Assembly (NCBI GenBank): GCA_031367345.1 | Contig: JANLPR010000078.1 | Span: 1 to 30,594 of the forward strand | DNA: 30,594 bases | Direction: 5' to 3' | Source of the DNA: JADKIH01 sp031367345 | GTDB taxonomy: Bacteria; Bacteroidota; Bacteroidia; AKYH767-A; 2013-40CM-41-45 | Part shown: positions 24,716 through 30,594 of the stretch, piece by piece | Layout of the letters: each line of letters opens with the position of its first letter | Position numbering within the stretch: position 1 is the first letter of the stretch | Notes under the pieces: model-generated | Told to the model about the DNA's origin: nothing | What the model saw: the letters and a program-made list of their open reading frames with translations, nothing else | Database searches by the model: none | Position numbers and translations under genes: made by a program

Positions 24716-24894
24716 ATCGTTCAATCCGTACTCTAATTTTCCAACATTTTAGTTTATAAATTCTAAAACCCGCAAAGTCATCCTATAACTTTCTACAAAG
24801 TTATAGAACTTAATTCTCCTCGTCAAAGCATTTGGAAATTGTTTGAAGCGGAAATCTTTTACACCCATTGAACTCTCATGATAAAAAGAAGCCC

Positions 24895-25317
24895 CTACTT
24901 TTCGTTAATTAAGTTTCGTAGATTTTGCTGTATAAGTTGAGTCCATGCATTTGAACAGTCACCAAAACATTCAATTTGGGGAACTAAACCTCTATGAATA
25001 AACTTCAGTTCCGTTTTACTTTCTTTTGGCGTTATTTCAAAAATTATTTTTGTATGATTCCATTCACTCTTGTCTTTCACAAAATCGAGTCGACTCTCAG
25101 TTACAAGCCATACAACCTTTTTGTCAGGAACAAGCTCAATCAATTTCTGCTTTGAAAAATGAAGGGTGCCAAAACGATATGTAAATTCATCATTCAGATT
25201 AGCAGAATTACCTTCCACTTCACCTTGCCACCATGCCTTAACGTTGTTGATCGCATCCAAAACTTTCTCCGGAGTTTGATCAACCAAAATTGTTGCTGTA
25301 AAATCTTCTGTTGCCAT
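24895..25317 (-). CDS. SRPBCC (AHSA1/START-like) domain protein
   Basis: The 140-residue cytoplasmic protein has the helix-grip pattern of the SRPBCC superfamily. It opens with FTATILVDQTPEKVLDAINN and VKAWWQGEVEGNSANLNDEF, has strands FTYRFGTLHF and VVWLVTESRL, and ends with a long helix (CSNAWTQLIQQNLRNLINE). Such proteins bind small hydrophobic ligands or act as co-chaperone-like factors; the ligand is unknown. Its start lies inside the end of the upstream gene (38-base overlap), which suggests co-transcription. Confidence 0.9.
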   Translation of the reverse strand: MATEDFTATILVDQTPEKVLDAINNVKAWWQGEVEGNSANLNDEFTYRFGTLHFSKQKLIELVPDKKVVWLVTESRLDFVKDKSEWNHTKIIFEITPKESKTELKFIHRGLVPQIECFGDCSNAWTQLIQQNLRNLINEK

Positions 25318-26089
25318 AAAAATTATTTTTTAAGATATCAACTTTTAGATTACTATTCTCTTGTGTTACCAAAATCTTTTTACTTCGTTGTTGTTTTTTA
25401 TAGTAACTCAACAAGCTTTTATTCATTCTTGCCACTGCTCTTGAAAACGTTCTTTTACCGGGATGCGCGACATCTGCCCTTACATAATACGGAAAGGGCT
25501 TTTTAAGTTGCACTAACTTGTCGCTCATAATTTTTAATGCTCCAAATCTCATATCCTGCTCACCGTAATATTCAGTTCTTATTTCAGTCCCATTATCACC
25601 TATGTAAGGATAGTATTGAGAAAAATATTTTGCTGTATCCTGCTCTATGATTCCAAATTCTGCCGTTAAAAATATTTCGCCATTCAATTTAATGGATGTG
25701 TCGGCTTGCAAGCTATCATTAAGAAAAATAATTTTGTTAATTTGCTTAGATAACACATCACCAGAATAGTTACTATAAAAAAAATAGGTAGGACAAAAGG
25801 TAAATCTATTTTTAAAGGCAGAAACAATTCTTTTATTGTAACGCAGTTGATTTTCATTTTGTTTTTTAGCCAATTTATTCTTGCCTATTTTATTTAATGC
25901 AGCAATAGCGTTTTCTTTATTTTGAAGCCGGACCAACAACGCACCATTCTTTAGTTGTTTAATTTGTTCTTGCATGATAGTTCGCGTTTGCTTCCGCTGA
26001 CTTACTTTCTTGCCATGGCTAATACCCTGAGCATTACAAATAGTGAGAGCCGAAAGGAATAGAAGTAATAATTTGAAATGACGTATCAT
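25280..26089 (-). CDS. Exported conserved Bacteroidota protein of unknown function
   Basis: The 269-residue protein has a signal peptide (MIRHFKLLLLFLSALTICNAQ). The mature N-terminal part is a highly charged helix (SQRKQTRTIMQEQIKQLKNG, then ALLVRLQNKENAIAALNKIG). It is followed by FKNRFTFCPTYFFYSNYSG, IIFLNDSLQADTSIKLNGEI, TAEFGIIEQDTAKYF and YGEQDMRFGALKIMSDKLVQL, which I recognise as a recurring Bacteroidota pattern without known function. The C-terminal 30 residues overlap the SRPBCC start in another frame and may be an extension, or the gene may be slightly out of frame near its end. Confidence 0.8.
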   Translation of the reverse strand: MIRHFKLLLLFLSALTICNAQGISHGKKVSQRKQTRTIMQEQIKQLKNGALLVRLQNKENAIAALNKIGKNKLAKKQNENQLRYNKRIVSAFKNRFTFCPTYFFYSNYSGDVLSKQINKIIFLNDSLQADTSIKLNGEIFLTAEFGIIEQDTAKYFSQYYPYIGDNGTEIRTEYYGEQDMRFGALKIMSDKLVQLKKPFPYYVRADVAHPGKRTFSRAVARMNKSLLSYYKKQQRSKKILVTQENSNLKVDILKNNFYGNRRFYSNNFG

Positions 26090-26220
26090 GGCAGAGTGCG
26101 GAGAAAGGATTAAATGTTTCGTCTAACTATAAGTTATCTATCCTAAAATTTATTTTTAGTTAAACATTAAAATTCTCATTTAATGCTAATGGCTAAATCC
26201 TTATTGTAGAATTTAATTGT

Positions 26221-26736
26221 TCAGTACATTGCCTTAAAAAATTTGAATGCCAACATAATAGTGATAATAAATATTGCTAAGCCAATCACTAATTGTTCAT
26301 CAATCCTCCTTTTCCATTTCGCAATTTCCTTTGGTTTCTTTTTATACCTGTAATCTAAATAACGAATAATTTCAGAATGCGATTTTAAGTCCCTACCATA
26401 TACTGTTTCATTCACGAAAAAAGCATATTCATTTACACCACTTCTTTTGAGAGCAAGTATGGCTTCATCGAGGAAAGCGTGCTTCATTAAGTAATGAATC
26501 TGATTAATTTCAATATCTATTGATTGGTTATCAAGATACCTCCAACTATTATTTTCCTTCCGCACTCCATTTTCATAAACAAGTAGCTCATTGTTTTCTT
26601 TGAAAATAAAAACCGTTCTTATATTTGTTGAGTCATCAATTAAGACCCAATGTTTTTGCTCTAATTTTGTTAGGTCGTTCAACTTTCTACTATATCTTTG
26701 AAGGCTTGGGATTATATCAGCTATGTATGTTTGCAT
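26221..26736 (-). CDS. C-terminally anchored protein of unknown function at the restriction locus
   Basis: The 171-residue protein has no signal peptide. It begins MQTYIADIIPSLQRYSRKLN, contains a small beta-rich region (HWVLIDDSTNIRTVFIFKEN and ELLVYENGVRKENNSWRYLD), and ends with one membrane helix (about 148-167, LVIGLAIFIITIMLAFKFF). It follows hsdR by 23 bases on the same strand and is probably co-transcribed. An accessory defence role is possible from position only; no family was recognised. Confidence 0.7.
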   Translation of the reverse strand: MQTYIADIIPSLQRYSRKLNDLTKLEQKHWVLIDDSTNIRTVFIFKENNELLVYENGVRKENNSWRYLDNQSIDIEINQIHYLMKHAFLDEAILALKRSGVNEYAFFVNETVYGRDLKSHSEIIRYLDYRYKKKPKEIAKWKRRIDEQLVIGLAIFIITIMLAFKFFKAMY

Positions 26737-26759
26737 CCGCTTAATATTATATTGTGCTA

Positions 26760-29150
26760 TTACGCCACCCTCTCCTCATACAAATACTTCTGAAACCCAA
26801 TAAACATCGAACTGATACTTCCAACTTCTCCAAGAGCATCTTTCGCATCTTCTAGCGATTGATATTTATTCGTCAGTAATATCGGTAGCTTCTCTTGGTC
26901 TAGCTCTTCAACTCCTGTTTCAATGTATTTACTTAACACAAATTCGATGAACTCTTTCTGTTTGTTGTTGAGTATGGCAAAGATGGTTGATTGTGCTGCT
27001 GCTACTCGGGCTTCACGCGTCATTGCTTTGAAGTTTCCGTTGAATACATATTCTAAGACATCAAACAAATCGCTCTTTTCCAAGCTGCATAATTCTTGTA
27101 ACGTCAGTAAATCTCCTTTTGCAAATCCCGCTTCTTCTAATTTTTCTAAGAGAGTTCTTCTAGTGAGGGGATTGCCCCATAAGACTCTCAATTCTTCTTC
27201 GTTCTTGAAGAAGTCGGGAAGTTTGCCGAATAAGTTTTCCATGAACTCTTCTGCTGAAATTGGTTTTCCGTCGGCACTCCAGAATGAAGTGGAAATCATG
27301 TGTTGTATTTCACGCTCTTTTCCATCACGTAATTTTATTTTGATTCGCTTGCGTTTTTCTTTTGGTTCTCCTTCTCCATCAATTGGCTCTCTCGGTTCTC
27401 TTGGTGTATATGGTCCTTTTGGATCACCCATTTCGGTTGGGTCCGGTTCCAATTCTTCACCATCCCATTCCGGATCTGCAAAGTGATGATAAGCATCCAC
27501 GAAATCATAGATGGTGAAAAACTCTTTACCATCAAACAAGCGTGTTCCTCGCCCTACAATTTGCTTAAACTCTATCATCGAGTTTATCGGACGCATCAAT
27601 ACGATGTTTCGGATATTTCGCGCATCAACTCCCGTTGAAAGTTTTTGTGATGTAGTGAGAATGGTCGGAATGGTTTTTTCGTTGTCTTGAAATTCCCGTA
27701 AAAACTGTTCACCGATTTCACCATCATTTGCTGTTACACGGACACAATAGTTCGTGTCTTTGCTTTTCTTGTATTGATTCACCAAATCACGAATAGCCGC
27801 TGCATGATCTTGTGTCGCACAGAAAATAATTGCTTTCTCCTTTTGATTGGCTTCATCCATGTAAATCTTCACACGTTTCGCTTCTCTAGCTTTTATCTCT
27901 ATGATTTTATTGAAATCAGGTTCTGTATAAAGTTTCCCTTCTTCTATTTCGCCTTCTATAATTTGATCATCGCTTGTGTATCTGTAATCATCGAGAGTTG
28001 TCTTAATTCGTTTCACTTTAAATGGCGTCAAGAAACCATCGTTGATTCCTTCTTTCAGTGAATAGATATAAACAGGCTCGCCGAAATATTTGTAAGTGTC
28101 AACATTGTCCTGACGTTTCGGTGTGGCTGTTAAACCTAGTTGCACTGCAGGAGAAAAATATTCCAGGATCGCTCTCCAATTGCCTTCATCGTTTGCACCG
28201 CCTCTGTGACACTCGTCAATTATGATAAAATCAAAATAGTCTTTTGGGTATTGTCCGAAATTATATAGTTCACTTCCCAATTCAACAATAGGTTCTGCTG
28301 CTAAAGAAATTGGTTCTGATGTTTCTATTTTCTTAACCACTTTAGCATTGGTCATAAAGCTCTGAAAAATAGTAAAGAAGATGCTGCCATTCATCGGCAC
28401 ACTTCCTTTTTTGGTAATCTCTTTCGGCTTAATTCTTACGAGCGCATCTTCGGGAAAAGCGGAGAAAGCATTGTAAGCTTGGTCAGCTAAAATATTTCTA
28501 TCGGCTAAGAATAAAATTCGTGGTCGTCTACTGCCATCTCGTTTTAAATTCCATCGTGTTTGAAACAACTTCCAAGCAATCTGAAAAGCAATAGCCGTCT
28601 TCCCTGTTCCCGTAGCTAAGGTCAATAAAATTCGTTGCTTCTTATTGGCAACTGCTTCTAAGGTATTCTTAACGGCTATTTCTTGATAGTACCGCAATTG
28701 CCAAGTACCGCTTTTATCTTCAAAGGGAACAGCAGCAAACTTTTCACGCCATGCATTTTGAACAGCAAATGTTTTATTCCATAATTCATCCGGTGTAAGA
28801 AAATTGGCAACTAATTTTTCCTCCGCAGTTTTTGTGCAGATAAAATAAATCTCCTTGCCATTGGAAGAATAGGTTGTTTCTAAATCCAACTTTTCTGCAT
28901 AAAGCTTTGCTTGCGCCACGCCTTCACCAACTCCCAACTCCTCACTCTTTGCCTCAACAACAGCCAGCTTAATTCCTTTGTACACCAACACATAATCAGC
29001 AGTCAGTTTTTTTGATCTTTTTCCACCGGTCTGAATTTTCCCTGCCGTTATATTGTGCTCCCGTAAAATTTTAGATCCTTCAACAACTCCCCATCCACTC
29101 GCTTTGAGTTTCGGGTCGATGAGTTCGGCTCGGGTTTCTGCTTCGTTCAT
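26760..29150 (-). CDS. hsdR: Type I restriction endonuclease subunit R
   Basis: The 796-residue protein is the motor and nuclease subunit of a type I restriction system. The N-terminal nuclease has the PD-(D/E)xK residues Asp52 (ADYVLVYKG) and Glu66-x-Lys68 (VVEAKSE). The SF2 motor has ATGTGKT (179-185), LADRNIL, DECHRGG (312-318), LGLTATPKR (338-346), AIIFCATQDHA and GRGTRLFDG. A linker rich in Pro and Glu and the EcoEI-type C-terminal helical region, which docks to the methylase, follow. The length fits EcoEI-like HsdR. The start overlaps the stop of the RhuM-Fic gene by one base (TAATG). All catalytic motifs are present, so it should be active if hsdM and hsdS are intact. Confidence 0.97.
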   Translation of the reverse strand: MNEAETRAELIDPKLKASGWGVVEGSKILREHNITAGKIQTGGKRSKKLTADYVLVYKGIKLAVVEAKSEELGVGEGVAQAKLYAEKLDLETTYSSNGKEIYFICTKTAEEKLVANFLTPDELWNKTFAVQNAWREKFAAVPFEDKSGTWQLRYYQEIAVKNTLEAVANKKQRILLTLATGTGKTAIAFQIAWKLFQTRWNLKRDGSRRPRILFLADRNILADQAYNAFSAFPEDALVRIKPKEITKKGSVPMNGSIFFTIFQSFMTNAKVVKKIETSEPISLAAEPIVELGSELYNFGQYPKDYFDFIIIDECHRGGANDEGNWRAILEYFSPAVQLGLTATPKRQDNVDTYKYFGEPVYIYSLKEGINDGFLTPFKVKRIKTTLDDYRYTSDDQIIEGEIEEGKLYTEPDFNKIIEIKAREAKRVKIYMDEANQKEKAIIFCATQDHAAAIRDLVNQYKKSKDTNYCVRVTANDGEIGEQFLREFQDNEKTIPTILTTSQKLSTGVDARNIRNIVLMRPINSMIEFKQIVGRGTRLFDGKEFFTIYDFVDAYHHFADPEWDGEELEPDPTEMGDPKGPYTPREPREPIDGEGEPKEKRKRIKIKLRDGKEREIQHMISTSFWSADGKPISAEEFMENLFGKLPDFFKNEEELRVLWGNPLTRRTLLEKLEEAGFAKGDLLTLQELCSLEKSDLFDVLEYVFNGNFKAMTREARVAAAQSTIFAILNNKQKEFIEFVLSKYIETGVEELDQEKLPILLTNKYQSLEDAKDALGEVGSISSMFIGFQKYLYEERVA

Positions 29151-30103
29151 TAGTCGCTAATTAAATTGATAATCAGTTTTATCATCAGGTCTTTCTCCGA
29201 AGGATTGCTTTGGGCTACAAGCAATGCAATAGCCACTAAAGCATTGTCGTTAATTTTTAATTCGCCGGATTTTTTAAATCTATGTTTATTCTGTTCCAAA
29301 AACCATATGAAAAGAAATGCTCCAATCCGTTTATTCCCATCGCTAAACGAATGATTTTTTATTACAAAATATAATAAGTTCGCCGCCTGTTCTTCTATGC
29401 TTGGATAAAGATATTGTCCATCAAACGTTTGTACGATACTATATAAAGAACTTTTGAATGTTTCATCCTTTTCATTTCCAAACAAAACTGCGGCTTCCTC
29501 TTTAGCAATTAATTGTTTTTTCAATTCAGCAATTGCTTTTATTGCTTCTTCGTATACTATTTCATAGGTAATATTTTCATTCAGTCTTTCCGTCTCCAGA
29601 GTATGGCTGTCAAATTTATTGAGGATAATAAAACTTTGCGTGTAATTATTAATTATTTCAAGTAAGCCTTTTGCTTCATTTAATTGTAATTCTGTACCAC
29701 TTCCTGACTCGGTGATTAATCTGATTGTCTGTTGTAATTGATCTAATCGTTTTTGATTAACAGAATAGCCTTTTAGAAGATACTCTTTTAATCGCTGTGT
29801 TGCCCATTGTCGGAATTGTGTTCCCTTTTTAGAATTTACACGATATCCAACTGAAATAATTACTTCAAGATTATATAAGGTTATCGGTTTGTCAGAATTT
29901 GGAATGTGCATTTTTTGCACATTGCTTTTTTCATCCAATTCCTGCTCTTTAAACACATTATTTATGTGTTTAGTAATTACAGTTCGATCTCTTTCAAAAA
30001 GTTCGGAAATTTGACTTTGAGACAGCCAGAATGTTTGTCCGTCAAATTGAACGCTAACCACCACCTGATTATCTTCCGACTTGAATATTTCTATTTCTTT
30101 CAT
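29150..30103 (-). CDS. RhuM-Fic/DOC fusion protein
   Basis: The 317-residue protein has an N-terminal RhuM-type domain (about 10-120), with VSVQFDGQTFWLSQSQISEL, FERDRTVITKHINNVFKE and VISVGYRVNSKKGTQFRQWA. The C-terminal Fic/DOC domain has the complete motif HSFSDGNKRIG (residues 251-261), including the catalytic histidine and the phosphate-binding loop. Fic enzymes transfer AMP or another phosphate-containing group to target proteins. An inhibitory helix with the (S/T)xxxE(G/N) motif was not identified. It is translationally coupled to hsdR and lies between hsdS and hsdR, so it may guard or modulate the restriction system or act as a toxin. RhuM was first named in Salmonella; the target is unknown. 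Confidence 0.92.
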   Translation of the reverse strand: MKEIEIFKSEDNQVVVSVQFDGQTFWLSQSQISELFERDRTVITKHINNVFKEQELDEKSNVQKMHIPNSDKPITLYNLEVIISVGYRVNSKKGTQFRQWATQRLKEYLLKGYSVNQKRLDQLQQTIRLITESGSGTELQLNEAKGLLEIINNYTQSFIILNKFDSHTLETERLNENITYEIVYEEAIKAIAELKKQLIAKEEAAVLFGNEKDETFKSSLYSIVQTFDGQYLYPSIEEQAANLLYFVIKNHSFSDGNKRIGAFLFIWFLEQNKHRFKKSGELKINDNALVAIALLVAQSNPSEKDLMIKLIINLISD

Positions 30104-30239
30104 TTAGGTATAACTTTTTCAATTCATCGCCAACTTTAAACTTTCTATTGGTGATTTATGTTTCTATAGATTTTTAAAACTTAATCTTCTTTCAGTAAAT
30201 TCGCATTCTTTTTTCTTTAACAATTTAGTTTGCACTATT

Positions 30240-30594
30240 TCATTCCACTTCATGCAACCGTTTCCTTTTCTCATTCAACTCCCCACTAAAAGCTTTTTGT
30301 AATACCGATTTTTTCAACTCTTCTAAATCATTTATTTTATTTTGATAGATGTTTTCTAATTTTTGGGTTTCGGCTGATAAGGCATCAAGTTTTTGAACGA
30401 GGTTTTGTTGTTCTTTTATTGATGGTAAAAATAATTTGTACGCAAACAAATGTTCTCGATTAACTTTCGGCATTCCTGCTCGTTGTGAACCAAGAATTGC
30501 ATAATCTGTAAAATCCTTTGTTAATAATAAGTGATATAGAAAGTCTTTTATCATTTTTCCTTTAATTGGCAATAATGGATAAATGTCAGCACTA
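30240..30594 (-). CDS. hsdS: Type I restriction specificity subunit, C-terminal part, cut by window edge
   Basis: The frame is open through the right edge, so only about 117 C-terminal residues are seen. It contains the end of a target-recognition domain (SADIYPLLPIKGKMIKDFLY, GSQRAGMPKVNREHLFAYKL with FLPSIKEQQNLVQKLD) and the conserved coiled-coil spacer (ALSAETQKLENIYQNKINDL then EELKKSVLQKAFSGEL). PLPSxxEQ-type and LKxSxLxxAFxGEL patterns are hallmarks of HsdS. It determines the DNA sequence recognised together with HsdM. It is separated from the RhuM-Fic gene by 136 bases. Confidence 0.93.
   Translation of the reverse strand, partial: SADIYPLLPIKGKMIKDFLYHLLLTKDFTDYAILGSQRAGMPKVNREHLFAYKLFLPSIKEQQNLVQKLDALSAETQKLENIYQNKINDLEELKKSVLQKAFSGELNEKRKRLHEVE

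Larger units (their letters stand above)
24562..24894. other. Gene-free stretch with terminator and tRNA relic
   Basis: No protein gene was found in these 333 bases. They hold the terminator of the PepSY-like gene (24611-24648), a tRNA 3'-half-like sequence on the minus strand (about 24652-24715), and about 180 bases in which I see nothing further. Confidence 0.6.

Noticed and set aside
24652..24730. A functional tRNA gene on the minus strand
   Set aside because: Only the T-arm and the acceptor 3' strand are sound; the D-arm and 5' acceptor strand are missing and the anticodon stem pairs poorly.
26923..27486. 187-codon plus-strand ORF
   Set aside because: It lies entirely antisense within hsdR, whose frame carries all expected motifs; the serine-rich translation is a typical shadow.

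Overview
The window is AT-rich DNA from a member of the Bacteroidota, probably an environmental lineage near Chitinophagales or Sphingobacteriales; the order is an inference. Several proteins combine a Sec signal peptide with a C-terminal type IX secretion (T9SS) sorting domain (PNP start, GxY end, basic last residues). Many genes start without a Shine-Dalgarno sequence. Some intergenic regions carry the Bacteroidota -7 promoter motif TAnnTTTG. The DUF5522, DUF983 and MbnP families and the CnrX-like sensor are also typical of the phylum.

Layout. 1-4452: secreted T9SS cargo: an edge-truncated beta-propeller-like protein (-), two broken sorting-domain remnants lying head to head around a palindrome, a seven-repeat RCC1 protein (+) and a smaller cargo protein (+). 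4626-5942: an OprB-type carbohydrate porin. 6162-7984: a DUF2157 membrane protein coupled to a GDYXXLXY protein. 8090-9279: two overlapping exported proteins of unknown function. 9322-13119 (-): a probable operon of DUF5522 protein, urocanate hydratase (hutU), a lipoprotein, and a T9SS protein with a degenerate zinc-protease-like motif. 13346-19131: a PLP-dependent ACC deaminase/D-cysteine desulfhydrase-like enzyme, a LysM glucosaminidase, an exported protein of unknown function, a small membrane protein, FolC and a DUF983 zinc-ribbon membrane protein.

20590-23625 (-) is the most coherent and interesting system. It is a tightly packed six-gene operon: ECF sigma factor, one-pass anti-sigma factor, periplasmic CnrX/CpxP-like metal sensor, MbnP-like copper protein, MbnH/MauG-like di-heme enzyme and a T9SS-exported YHYH protein. 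I read it as a self-regulated metal (probably copper) response. In it an oxidising di-heme enzyme would modify MbnP, and a YHYH protein would be sent to the cell surface.

23626-24894 holds a likely helix-turn-helix gene remnant, a PepSY-like secreted protein, a strong terminator and a tRNA 3'-half relic that may mark an old integration site. 24895-30594 (-) holds an SRPBCC protein, a conserved exported protein, a membrane-anchored protein of unknown function, and a type I restriction locus (hsdR, a RhuM-Fic fusion, partial hsdS) that runs off the right edge. hsdM is not in the window. No rRNA, intact tRNA, CRISPR array or transposase gene was seen.
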